From an uncultured Bacteroides sp. (GTDB lineage: Bacteria; Bacteroidota; Bacteroidia; Bacteroidales; Bacteroidaceae), in assembly GCF_902491285.1 (NCBI RefSeq), contig NZ_CABUHK010000065.1:1-33190 (forward strand): 33,190 nucleotides of DNA. The letters run 5' to 3'. The notes below the pieces were generated by a model, which saw only the letters and a program-made list of their open reading frames with translations, searched no databases and was not told the origin of the DNA. The position numbers and the translations under genes are program-made. Shown here in pieces: positions 1-8,709 of the stretch (positions are counted from its first letter, which is position 1; each line of letters begins with the position of its first letter).

Positions 1-647
1 ATTCGGCAGGTGGTACTGCCAAGCAGGGACGTAACCGTATGTTCCAGGCTATCCTTCCGCTACGCGGTAAGATTCTGAACGTAGAAAAAGCAATGTATCA
101 CAAGGCTTTGGAAAGTGACGAAATCCGTAATATCTATACAGCTCTAGGCGTTACAATCGGAACGGACGAGGACAGCAAAGAGGCCAATATCGAAAAGTTG
201 CGTTATCACAAGATTATCATCATGACCGATGCCGACGTCGATGGTTCTCACATCGACACATTGATCATGACGTTCTTCTTCCGCTATATGCCGCAAATTA
301 TCCAGAACGGTTACCTGTATATCGCTACTCCGCCACTCTATCTTTGCAAGAAAGGTAAAGTAGAAGAGTATTGCTGGACAGATGCACAACGTCAGAAATT
401 TATCGATACGTATGGTGGCGGTTCGGAAAATGCAGTTCATACACAGCGTTACAAAGGTTTGGGTGAAATGAACGCCCAGCAATTGTGGGAAACAACTATG
501 GATCCCGAAAACCGTATGCTGAAACAGGTAAATATTGACAACGCAGCAGAAGCCGACTATGTATTCTCCATGCTGATGGGTGAAGACGTAGGACCACGCC
601 GCGAATTTATTGAAGAGAATGCAACGTATGCAAATATCGATGCATAA
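1..647 (+). CDS. gyrB: DNA gyrase subunit B, C-terminal part (5' truncated by the window)
   Basis: ATP-dependent type II topoisomerase subunit that, with GyrA, introduces negative supercoils into DNA in the cytoplasm. The reading frame is open from base 3, and the first residues read [12 protein letters not shown], the start of the TOPRIM region of GyrB. The metal-binding DADVDGSHI motif and the [10 protein letters not shown] segment typical of type IIA B subunits follow. About 215 residues are visible, so two thirds of the protein (GHKL ATPase and transducer) lie upstream of the window. ParE shares these motifs, but the [21 protein letters not shown] stretch and the C-terminal ending fit GyrB better. 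It converges with the glycosidase operon, and a strong hairpin terminator follows at 696. Confidence 0.95.
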   Translation, partial: SAGGTAKQGRNRMFQAILPLRGKILNVEKAMYHKALESDEIRNIYTALGVTIGTDEDSKEANIEKLRYHKIIIMTDADVDGSHIDTLIMTFFFRYMPQIIQNGYLYIATPPLYLCKKGKVEEYCWTDAQRQKFIDTYGGGSENAVHTQRYKGLGEMNAQQLWETTMDPENRMLKQVNIDNAAEADYVFSMLMGEDVGPRREFIEENATYANIDA

Positions 648-695
648 TTATCATATTACGTTTTTATAAACCAACCTCACATCTTACAACGAGGA

Positions 696-740
696 AACGC
701 CGATGGCGAAGGAGAATCCTTCGATCGGCGTTTTTCTTTT
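696..740 (+). terminator. Rho-independent terminator of gyrB
   Basis: Stem AACGCCGAT (696-704) pairs with ATCGGCGTT (724-732), with an inner GAAGGA/TCCTTC stem, and is followed by a T-rich tract. It lies about 50 bases after the gyrB stop. Confidence 0.88.
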
Positions 741-771
741 ATATGGAGATTCTAAAAGGGATGAAAGAAGC

Positions 772-810
772 TATTCCGGTTTTATGCTTGAATAGGATAA
801 AACCGGAATA
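772..810 (-). terminator. Perfect 14-bp inverted repeat, probable terminator of the glycosidase operon
   Basis: TATTCCGGTTTTAT (772-785) is the exact reverse complement of ATAAAACCGGAATA (797-810), with an 11-base loop. It begins 12 bases beyond the stop of the last operon gene on the minus strand. No uninterrupted T run follows on that strand, so it may be a 3'-end stabilising hairpin rather than a classic terminator. Confidence 0.6.
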
Positions 811-821
811 ACACAGAATAA

Positions 822-3071
822 TTATAAGGCCGATACAGTAAAGTCTGCAGACAAACCTTCGGCACTATTCGTTCCCACCCATAATTTAAAATCGCCCGGT
901 TCTACACCGTAAGTCATATCATAGCCCCAAAAGGCCAGTTCAGACACAGGCAGCGAAAATGACACACTCTTTGACTCACCGGCCTTGAGTTCCACACGTT
1001 GGAACGCTTTGAGTTCCTTCACCGGACGAGTTACCGAACCTACCTTATCCTGTACATAAAGCTGAACCACTTCTGTGCCGTCATACTTTCCGGTATTCTT
1101 CAAATCCGCTGTTACATGTATTTGACCGTTAATGGCAAACTTGTCGGAGGATAATTTCAGGTTACTATATTCAAAGGTAGTATAAGACAATCCATAACCG
1201 AACGGATATAACGGAGAAGTACCAGCATCCAGATAGAATGAACGACAGCCGACCGATGTTTGTCCCGCCTCAACAGGAATCTCGTCTATCAGCATCTCGG
1301 TAGGATTCGCCGGACGGCCGGTATTATTATGTGCATAATATATAGGAACTTGCCCTGTCATACGAGGGAATGTAACCGGCGTTTTTGCACTTGGATTCAC
1401 TTTTCCGAAAAGGATATCAGCAATGGCCGGTCCTCCCATAGTACCCGGATGGAAAGAGTAAAGCACAGCATCAGAAACCTCAACCTCATCAGCGATAGCA
1501 AGCTGACGCCCGGCCATCACTACCACTACCAACGGTTTACCGGTGGCGGACAATGCTTTTATGAGCTGGCTCTGCGCTCCTTGAAGAGCAAGATTTGCCA
1601 AGGAGTGAGCTTCGCCCGAAAGGATGGACTCTTCGCCAACGAAAGCAATAACCACATCTGCACAGCGTGCTGCACTCACTGCCCTGGAGATGCCACTTTG
1701 ATTTTTGTCACGGCTGTAGCTCAATGCAGGTTCAAAGAGAACATTAACTTTATCACCATACATCTCTTTGATAGCCTTGAGCGGAGTCTGTGTATGTTCT
1801 TTTTCCCCATCAAATACCCACGTACCCAACTGTTCATATGGAGCGTCGGCCATAGGACCCACCACAGCCACTGTACGAACCTTATCCGTGAGCGGCAATG
1901 TCTGAGCATCATTTTTCAAGAGTATTACCGATTGTTCTACCGCTTCTTTGGCCATCTTCAAATGTTCATCCGCATATTTCACACTCTGAGGCGTAACAAC
2001 ATATGGATTCTCGAACAACCCCATACGGAACTTCAGACGGAGAATATTTCTCACCGCATCATCTATCGATTTCATTGAAACCTTTTTCTCATCCAAAGAC
2101 TGCCGAAGATTCTTGATGTAAGCCTCACTTACCATATCCATATCAACACCCGCATTGATTGCTTTCTCAGCGGCATCTTTGGCGTCCATACAAAAACCGT
2201 GGTTAATCATCTCGCCAATCGAAGTCCAGTCGGACACAACCATGCCGTCATATTTCCATTCATCACGCAAGATATCTTTCAACACAAACTTGTTTGCCGT
2301 AGAGGGAACGCCGTCATTATCATTAAACGAAGTCATGAAAGTAGCGCAACCGGCATCTGCCGCAGCCTTGAAAGGAGGTAAATATACATTACGCAATGTT
2401 CTTTCGGGAATAAACGTAGAATTATAATCTTTTCCACCTTCAGAGGCACCGTAAGCCACAAAGTGCTTGGCACATGCCGCAATCGAAGTAGGATCATTCA
2501 ACGAATCTCCCTGAAACCCTTTAACCATAGCCGCACCCATCACCGAAGCCAAATAGGGATCTTCACCGCAACTCTCAGCGATACGCCCCCAGCGAGGGTC
2601 GCGCGAGATATCTATCATAGGAGCAAACGTCCAACGAATACCGTCGGCAGAAGCCTCTACAGCAGCTACGCGCGCGCCATTCTCCACTATCTGAGGATTG
2701 AACGTGGCAGCTTGCCCCAATGGAATAGGAAATATAGTCTTGTAACCGTGGATTACATCACGAGACACCAACAGAGGAATACCCAAACGCGACTCTTCCA
2801 TCGCCACTTTCTGTATCTTGTTTACCTCTTCCGGGTTTGTATAATTCAATATAGAACCTACTTCCCCATTACGAACCTTGTTTGCCAGTTCATCCGGATT
2901 CCACGGGCTCAACTGGTTCATCTGTCCCAATTTTTCTTCAAGAGTCATTTTGCCGAGCAATGCCTCTACCCTACTTTCTATTTCAGAATCAACACTCGCA
3001 TTCTTTGTGCCACAGGCTGTCAACAGACTTGCCACTGTAGCCGTAGCGAATAATAGTTTACTTATCTTCAT
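822..3071 (-). CDS. Glycoside hydrolase family 3 beta-glucosidase (BglX-like) lipoprotein
   Basis: Retaining exo-beta-glycosidase, probably trimming beta-gluco-oligosaccharides in the cell envelope. The 749-residue length is normal for BglX-type GH3 enzymes. A lipoprotein signal ends in LLTAC with Cys20. The N-terminal TIM-barrel domain spans about 35-345 and contains DPRWGR (158-163), KHF (202-204) and the nucleophile motif VVSDW with Asp281. The alpha/beta sandwich domain is about 385-620; its SGEAHS motif (485-490) holds the likely acid/base Glu487. A fibronectin III-like domain is about 660-735. The residues after the lipid Cys are not strongly acidic, so a periplasmic rather than surface location is possible. 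It is the last gene of the operon, 41 bases after the preceding one. Specificity for beta-1,3, beta-1,4 or mixed linkages cannot be read from the sequence; the GH16 partner favours a beta-glucan. Confidence 0.93.
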   Translation of the reverse strand: MKISKLLFATATVASLLTACGTKNASVDSEIESRVEALLGKMTLEEKLGQMNQLSPWNPDELANKVRNGEVGSILNYTNPEEVNKIQKVAMEESRLGIPLLVSRDVIHGYKTIFPIPLGQAATFNPQIVENGARVAAVEASADGIRWTFAPMIDISRDPRWGRIAESCGEDPYLASVMGAAMVKGFQGDSLNDPTSIAACAKHFVAYGASEGGKDYNSTFIPERTLRNVYLPPFKAAADAGCATFMTSFNDNDGVPSTANKFVLKDILRDEWKYDGMVVSDWTSIGEMINHGFCMDAKDAAEKAINAGVDMDMVSEAYIKNLRQSLDEKKVSMKSIDDAVRNILRLKFRMGLFENPYVVTPQSVKYADEHLKMAKEAVEQSVILLKNDAQTLPLTDKVRTVAVVGPMADAPYEQLGTWVFDGEKEHTQTPLKAIKEMYGDKVNVLFEPALSYSRDKNQSGISRAVSAARCADVVIAFVGEESILSGEAHSLANLALQGAQSQLIKALSATGKPLVVVVMAGRQLAIADEVEVSDAVLYSFHPGTMGGPAIADILFGKVNPSAKTPVTFPRMTGQVPIYYAHNNTGRPANPTEMLIDEIPVEAGQTSVGCRSFYLDAGTSPLYPFGYGLSYTTFEYSNLKLSSDKFAINGQIHVTADLKNTGKYDGTEVVQLYVQDKVGSVTRPVKELKAFQRVELKAGESKSVSFSLPVSELAFWGYDMTYGVEPGDFKLWVGTNSAEGLSADFTVSAL

Positions 3072-3112
3072 AACTACGTATTCTTATAGTAATTTATTTT
3101 CCCAATATCATA

Positions 3113-4624
3113 TTAAAAACCACAAATTGGAATGAAAGACTCGCCAGGCATGCCAATCCAGCCATCAACCCCATTTTGCATAGTTTGAATCCCTTTGTCT
3201 CCTCCTCTTTCGCGATAAGTGACAGAAGGAAGAGTGCCTCCCAGTTGGACGCCGTTAATCTTGCCCAATTGTCCATTGATATAGACCTGCCCGGCAGTCG
3301 ATACTTCATTATATTGCTTGCCTCTTATTAAGTATTTAAGTTCATTGAATGAAGGTGCATACCATGAAGTGGCATTTTTTAATACATCATCCGCATGATT
3401 ATCCAAAGCCGTAAAATTTACTCCCTCAGCTCCTTTCAGCGCCTGTGTCAATTTGTAACCGTTTGAAACATCCAGGCTATTGTAGTCTGCAACAGCCCCA
3501 AGTGCAGCCTGTATCTTAGCGATGTCATTATTCGCACCAAATGGTTGTCCATTCTTAATCGAAACAACCAGACCGTGACTTCCCTCATACCCCGGCAACT
3601 CATCTGTCAATCCGTTTATTTCCTTGTAACTATCAAATGCAGCACCAGCCATTACATGAAATACAACTCCCTTACAAGTAAGGCTCTCCGGAATGGCAGC
3701 CGCATTACCCGGAATTATTACGATATTATCAGTGCTGTTAGATACACAGAAGAAATCACCAACGGCAAATCCTTCTGTTCCTTCGGACGATGTAGGACAA
3801 GGGAGAACATAACATTGGTTGGGCACCAGCGCCATAGTCTTTTTCAGTGTCTTTACATAAGCAGTGTTGTCAATCGTATAAAAATAGCGGAAGTTGTTCT
3901 GAGGCAATTCGGCCTCATCTATAAGGCAAACGTATTTGCTATCCACCAAATCGGGAGTATATTGCCTGTCACCAATAGAAAAAGCGATATTGGCAATATC
4001 CAGAAAATAAGAAATCTCTTCGCCGGCTATTTTAATGGTTGCTTCTGCAGAGAACGTCAGCAACGAGAAGGCATGCTTAAAACCAATTGTCAACTGCGGA
4101 GATTGGATATCACTGATTTCTGCTATTAACAAGTCTTTATCCTTGAATTCCGCAGCTTCTTCCTTCTTTTTAAATTCCTTCAGTTCATCGACAGACGACG
4201 GAATAAATTCTTCACCGTCTTTCATCATTCGGGCATAAGGGAAGTAAGCAATAGCTTTCTTTATCTTGCTGGTATAGCTCACACCATCCTTATTTACCCA
4301 TTTGTTTGCCCCGTTTTCGTTGATGTATTTAAAGGATACGTTAGCAAATCCTTTTTCATCATCGCCTATCAGCAGGATACCGATTTCATCACCTTTGGCA
4401 TCCTCCAAACTGTTTCCGGCTTCGAAACTCACCGTGACAGCATCATTGATTACCCGGGTAGCAGTTCCGGTAGTAAAATTTGCAACGTCCACCTTCCGGA
4501 TAGCCAATACATCAGAAGCAGCGACGTTTTCACCGATTTGAGCCAACTCCTCGTCTTGCGCACAAGCCGAGAACACCAGTAGCGACAGAATTGCCAGTCT
4601 GAGGTGTAAATATACTTGTTTCAT
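3113..4624 (-). CDS. Fimbrillin-like (Mfa_like_1 type) surface lipoprotein
   Basis: 503 residues. A lipoprotein signal ends in VFSAC with Cys21, followed by acidic residues AQDEE, which fits the Bacteroides signal for lipoprotein export to the cell surface. Residues about 40-230 show the layout of fimbrillin-like proteins: a GDEIGILL strand, an AIAYFPYARMM strand and a GFKHAFSLLTF strand. The C-terminal third has a GVVFHV strand and an ATSWYAPSFNELKYL segment resembling the W-Y-x-P-S motif of FISUMP/DUF1566-type domains. It is paralogous in architecture to the next gene upstream. No catalytic motif is seen. Fimbrillin-like proteins are best known as pilus subunits, but this copy sits inside a glycosidase operon without pilus assembly genes, so a glycan-binding surface role is my inference. 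Confidence 0.75.
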   Translation of the reverse strand: MKQVYLHLRLAILSLLVFSACAQDEELAQIGENVAASDVLAIRKVDVANFTTGTATRVINDAVTVSFEAGNSLEDAKGDEIGILLIGDDEKGFANVSFKYINENGANKWVNKDGVSYTSKIKKAIAYFPYARMMKDGEEFIPSSVDELKEFKKKEEAAEFKDKDLLIAEISDIQSPQLTIGFKHAFSLLTFSAEATIKIAGEEISYFLDIANIAFSIGDRQYTPDLVDSKYVCLIDEAELPQNNFRYFYTIDNTAYVKTLKKTMALVPNQCYVLPCPTSSEGTEGFAVGDFFCVSNSTDNIVIIPGNAAAIPESLTCKGVVFHVMAGAAFDSYKEINGLTDELPGYEGSHGLVVSIKNGQPFGANNDIAKIQAALGAVADYNSLDVSNGYKLTQALKGAEGVNFTALDNHADDVLKNATSWYAPSFNELKYLIRGKQYNEVSTAGQVYINGQLGKINGVQLGGTLPSVTYRERGGDKGIQTMQNGVDGWIGMPGESFIPICGF

Positions 4625-4647
4625 AGTTTTCTTTTCTTAATAATTGA

Positions 4648-6393
4648 TTAAAATGTAAGGATGAGACGAACCTTATTTGTAGAATCTACACTTCTATAAA
4701 AATCAGGGCTGCTTATTGCCCCATTCTCACCAAAAATGACGATATAAGCATTCGGGTCACTATCAAACGAGCTATCCCAATAAGTTCCATTCAATACCTG
4801 ATAGTTCTCGATTGCCTTGTTTGCAAGAGTTGCCAAATCCTTTAGCTGGGTATGAGAGGGGAGATACCAGCCCGATGTGCCGGATATAAGCCCACTGCCA
4901 TTCTTTCGGGTAGAGGTCGATGCAGCCGGTACTGCAGTTACTTCTGCCGCTGCTGCTTTTTCTATGAGATATCTGGTATTAGAATAGCCTATATATAGAC
5001 TTGTTTTTCCATCCCCTATATGACCATTTTCCGGAAATTCCGCCCCATACAGTCCTGCACTGCCATCTTTCCATTTAAAGAATTGTGTTTCACCGTCAAC
5101 TTCGTCTGCCAACGCCACCACATAACCGTGAATAGTCTTAAGCCCTGTTCCTTCATAGTTCGAAGCATCGTCGGTCTCATGCTTTCCTACCTTGTAGATG
5201 ACTCCTACAGTTCCATCAGCTTTATACTTTGCCCCATACGTGCCATCTTTATAGAAGTAATAACCTATTTCCATATACTCTTCCGTATATGTCAACTTAA
5301 GGTCCGAGCAAATATTACTGAAAGTGAAAGTAACAGTGCCATCGCTGCCAACTGTACGCGTTCTGTCCGCTAATCCTTCATAAGCAATGCCACCACTTGC
5401 TTTTTCTTCTTTATAGGTAATAGAAAAACCCCGGACCTTATCAGTGATAAAGTCTGCCTCCAAACCTTCAACTTTGTAATTTGGCAATGCTGATACATCG
5501 TCAGATATGGCAGCCTTAAACATTGCATCGGTAATTTCATCACCACTGATGTTGTTGTTGTCCCAGCCCACTTCATCGGCTTCCATTTCCACAGTCAATC
5601 CCTTTTTGCTAACAGACAAATAATATCTTTGCCATGTATTGGGAAGCAGTTTTCCTGTATTCTTAGCCACATCATTCTGATTGTCCTTGCTCGGAGTGTA
5701 GATATACGTATCCCCTCCAATCTCCACCTGTATCAGTGGTTTGTCCCACATCTCGCCCGGAACCATCATCGCCTCTCCATTTCTGTAATATTCCCCTTTG
5801 GAATTACGGGTGGAAATCAATTGACCTGCATCACCTATCGGTGTAACTTCACCAGCCGCATACGTTACAGCCCCATAGCCTATAAACGAAATTCTAGCCT
5901 CATTCACCTGTGACTCTGTATATCCCTCGAATTTCTGAAGTTCCCACCACATTCTGGTCATCTGATGACCGAATGCAAAACGTACATTTTTTGATTCTAC
6001 CTTGGCGCTGCTCACCAGCAAATCGCACGCAAAGAATTTCTCCGTTGTAGTCTGATCTTTCAGATTTATCTGCTCCGTAGTCAATGGACTCCACGCCAGC
6101 ACATCGTAGCTTGTTCCGTCCCATGTGTAAGGTTCATCCTCGGTAGACATTTTTCCTGTGGCAGTCACTTTATAAGTCTTCACCGTTTCGCCCGCTTTCA
6201 CGCCCACCAATTCACCACCGTCCCACTTATTGTCAGTTATCCTAGTGACAACCTTATCCACCTGAGCCGAGAAGACAACGTCACCCCTCTCCTGTGCACT
6301 GTCCAATTCTGCCTCATTCGTACATGAAACAGCTCCGAGGCTTACTACCGCCATAAGCCCTAAACAATATTTTTGTATATTGAATAATCTCAT
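4648..6393 (-). CDS. Fimbrillin-like surface lipoprotein with C-terminal FISUMP/DUF1566-like region
   Basis: 581 residues. A lipoprotein signal ends in LGAVSC with Cys24, followed by TNEAELD, an acidic stretch compatible with surface export. The N-terminal half shows fimbrillin-like features: VVFSAQVDKVVTR, a WDGGELVGV segment, VLAWSP, and RFAFGHQMTRMWWEL. A middle region (about 385-440) has YYFYKDGTYGAKYKADGT followed by GYVVALAD. Near the C terminus SGWYLPSHTQLKDL is the signature seen in FISUMP/DUF1566 modules. It lies 30 bases after the GH16 gene and 23 bases before its paralogue. A role in binding the operon's substrate, or in displaying the enzymes, is inference; no pilus machinery is nearby. 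Confidence 0.75.
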   Translation of the reverse strand: MRLFNIQKYCLGLMAVVSLGAVSCTNEAELDSAQERGDVVFSAQVDKVVTRITDNKWDGGELVGVKAGETVKTYKVTATGKMSTEDEPYTWDGTSYDVLAWSPLTTEQINLKDQTTTEKFFACDLLVSSAKVESKNVRFAFGHQMTRMWWELQKFEGYTESQVNEARISFIGYGAVTYAAGEVTPIGDAGQLISTRNSKGEYYRNGEAMMVPGEMWDKPLIQVEIGGDTYIYTPSKDNQNDVAKNTGKLLPNTWQRYYLSVSKKGLTVEMEADEVGWDNNNISGDEITDAMFKAAISDDVSALPNYKVEGLEADFITDKVRGFSITYKEEKASGGIAYEGLADRTRTVGSDGTVTFTFSNICSDLKLTYTEEYMEIGYYFYKDGTYGAKYKADGTVGVIYKVGKHETDDASNYEGTGLKTIHGYVVALADEVDGETQFFKWKDGSAGLYGAEFPENGHIGDGKTSLYIGYSNTRYLIEKAAAAEVTAVPAASTSTRKNGSGLISGTSGWYLPSHTQLKDLATLANKAIENYQVLNGTYWDSSFDSDPNAYIVIFGENGAISSPDFYRSVDSTNKVRLILTF

Positions 6394-6423
6394 AATCCTA
6401 ATCTTTAACAGTTACATTGTTAT

Positions 6424-7371
6424 TTATTGAAGTCCAGGCTCTAAAAGTCCTTTGTCTGAATCCGCCCCGTTAAAATTCCAGTCACCAATTGAACCGTTGG
6501 AAGAAGTGTTTCCGAAGTTGGAACCGGGCTGCACGTATGTCGATTTCTGATAAACCCGTACATAATCCACATACATGCTTTGCGGAAATACAGTATCTCC
6601 TGTAGGATTACCGCCAAACGTACCTCCCACCGCTACATTCAAGATAATAAAGAACGGATGATCGAATACCCACTCCCCGTCTGTCACATCAGCAGCCTTC
6701 ACTCTCTTATAAAGTACATTATCTACAAAGAAATCAATTTTTGATTCATCCCACTCCACCGCAAACAGATGGAAACCTGTGTCAAATCTTTGTTTCTCAT
6801 ACCCGAAAGTCTGAGTTATAGGATTTCCGCCTGAGTGTCCCGGAAAATGCAAAGCACTTGATACGATATTGGGCTGATACCCTTTATTTTCCATAATATC
6901 AATTTCACCACACCCAGGCCATTCGTTGGTGTCATAATTTGCTCCCAACATCCAAAATGCAGGCCAAAGGCCAGGGCCGTACGGAAGTTTCAGCCGTGCC
7001 TCAAAACGCCCATACCGCTGTTCAAACAATCCTTCGGTCTTAATCCTGGCAGAAGAATAAGCCACTCCGTCATAATTATCATTCAATGCGGTTATCTTCA
7101 AGCAGCCCAGTCCTTCGTGGATTGTATAAGAAGCATTCTCTACCCTGTCAGTATAGTTCTGCAACTCCTGATTACCATACCCGGAAGCTCCCAATTCATA
7201 CGTCCACTTTAAAGGATCAGGCCTATTATCGGGAGTCGGGATATTAAATTCGTCCGACCATACCAGCACCCATTCCGTATTTTCGATTGTTTCTTCTTTC
7301 TCGCAGCTTTCAAGCAGTAGCGGCAAAGAAAAGCCCAATAAAGCAAGCAATATGATTTTATATCGTTTCAT
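6424..7371 (-). CDS. Glycoside hydrolase family 16 endo-beta-glucanase (laminarinase-like) lipoprotein
   Basis: Retaining endo-glucanase. The motif EIDIME (156-161) supplies the nucleophile Glu156, the helper Asp158 and the acid/base Glu161. The fold is otherwise typical of GH16: WSDEFN (38-43), YGRFEARLKLP, LWPAFWML (135-142) and HLFAVEWDESKIDFFVD. These fit the laminarinase-like subfamily that cuts beta-1,3 or mixed beta-1,3/1,4 glucans. A lipoprotein signal ends in LLESC with Cys23, followed by EKEE, an acidic stretch compatible with surface exposure. The catalytic domain ends near residue 277; a Gly/Asn/Ser-rich tail of about 38 residues follows with no family I recognise. It lies 12 bases after the binding-protein gene upstream. 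Exact linkage specificity is not determinable here. Confidence 0.93.
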   Translation of the reverse strand: MKRYKIILLALLGFSLPLLLESCEKEETIENTEWVLVWSDEFNIPTPDNRPDPLKWTYELGASGYGNQELQNYTDRVENASYTIHEGLGCLKITALNDNYDGVAYSSARIKTEGLFEQRYGRFEARLKLPYGPGLWPAFWMLGANYDTNEWPGCGEIDIMENKGYQPNIVSSALHFPGHSGGNPITQTFGYEKQRFDTGFHLFAVEWDESKIDFFVDNVLYKRVKAADVTDGEWVFDHPFFIILNVAVGGTFGGNPTGDTVFPQSMYVDYVRVYQKSTYVQPGSNFGNTSSNGSIGDWNFNGADSDKGLLEPGLQ

Positions 7372-7383
7372 AAGTCATCATTT

Positions 7384-8682
7384 TTAATAAAAGTAAATAT
7401 TATCCAAAAGGATATTCGGAATATCCTCACTGCAAGCCAATACTATTTGTGCTATTTGCTTGCCATTTTCGTTTAGAGGAATATCAAGCGAAAGCCATTG
7501 CTTCGATTCAAAGTCAGCATGCGTGTCCCGCCTTACCAAGTACACGACATTATTGCCGTTTCTGTCATGTATTTCAATCTTAAGTTCTGAGTTGGCATTA
7601 ATCTCATCCATGCATAATACATCCAAATGAAGATAATTCTTCGATGAGCAGTCTGCTACGGCATTGAATACGATTCCGACAAAATTCAAACCGCTATACT
7701 GCGCTATATGATTGTCACCGGTATTTATTTCCGTATATTCGGCAGTCGAATACTCCCATCTAGGATTCCAGTTTGCAGTAATCTTATTGGTATAGGAATC
7801 ACTAAACAAGGAAAGCACTTCCGAGGCATTTCTCTGTGGCACCGGAGCTAGGTCAAAGCAATTTACCCTTATTTCCCCTTCGGCTTCCTTCAAAGAAATA
7901 ACAGCCTCTCCCTTTTTCTGAATCGTTATGACATTATTTGCTATTGAAGCCACACTGGCATCGGACGATTCGAAAGTGAAATAATTTGGAGAAACCAACA
8001 TTTTCTGATTAACCCCATTCGGAAGATTGATGATTTCCGTGAGAGTCCCTACATTTAGCCTTCCCTGAAATCCGGGAATTTCTATATCTTCTATTTTTGC
8101 GTGAGCCAATGTGCCGAGACGTTCAAACCGTACCTCATCAAACCAAATCGTATATCCCTCACCGTCTACTGCACCGGCAGAATAATAAAACAACCCTTTT
8201 TCCGACAACAGTTTCGCCGGATTAGGGATAGGAATTATAATCTTATTCCAGTTTGTATTCAGTTTTACATCCTGGACTTCAACCAGATACTCCACTTTGT
8301 CATAATTACCTAATCCTACTTCAACTTTGGTGGGTATGGAAGACTTTGCATAAAAAGTCAACGCATCATAGTCCGACAGGTTTCTACCCGTTGTAGAGTA
8401 GAAAGTTCCTCCCGCCCAACTTCCCATAGGATCGCCCGGGTTAGGAACTTCTATTTTCATAGACGACGTACCATCATACTTGGTGTCAGTATCCACACTG
8501 AAATTTGTCACCTTTCCCCATGCCTGATACTGCAAGTCAGACGCAAATTCATCAATAAAGACGTCGGACAAAACAGGATAAGTTGCCAAAACATCCGTAT
8601 CTATATCCCGCGTACAGCCTGTCAATGAAAATACAGCCGCGGCAACCAAAAGTTTACCTGATAGATTATATTTGTTACTCAT
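7384..8682 (-). CDS. Lipoprotein with two beta-sandwich (CBM/CIA30-like) domains and a Big-type Ig domain
   Basis: About 432 residues from the ATG at 8682, which gives a compact lipoprotein signal ending in SLTGC followed by the acidic TRDIDTD. An ATG at 8706 in the same frame would add eight residues but starts only three bases after the previous stop. Residues about 50-190 look like a galactose-binding-type jelly roll (SMKIEVPNPG, YDALTFYAKSS, YTIWFDEVRFERLG), similar to CIA30/CBM11-like modules. A short Big-type immunoglobulin domain follows (ESSDASVASIANNVITI). A second jelly roll ends in NILLDNIYFY. No catalytic residues are evident. The position between two glycosidase genes and the acidic surface-export signal suggest a surface glycan-binding protein; this is inference. 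Confidence 0.75.
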   Translation of the reverse strand: MSNKYNLSGKLLVAAAVFSLTGCTRDIDTDVLATYPVLSDVFIDEFASDLQYQAWGKVTNFSVDTDTKYDGTSSMKIEVPNPGDPMGSWAGGTFYSTTGRNLSDYDALTFYAKSSIPTKVEVGLGNYDKVEYLVEVQDVKLNTNWNKIIIPIPNPAKLLSEKGLFYYSAGAVDGEGYTIWFDEVRFERLGTLAHAKIEDIEIPGFQGRLNVGTLTEIINLPNGVNQKMLVSPNYFTFESSDASVASIANNVITIQKKGEAVISLKEAEGEIRVNCFDLAPVPQRNASEVLSLFSDSYTNKITANWNPRWEYSTAEYTEINTGDNHIAQYSGLNFVGIVFNAVADCSSKNYLHLDVLCMDEINANSELKIEIHDRNGNNVVYLVRRDTHADFESKQWLSLDIPLNENGKQIAQIVLACSEDIPNILLDNIYFY

Positions 8683-8709
8683 AACATATCTTATTAATTG
8701 ATTCATGGA

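Noticed and set aside
1260..2078. 272-codon plus-strand frame opposite the GH3 gene
   Set aside because: Antisense shadow of a clear GH3 coding region; no domain, low-quality composition.
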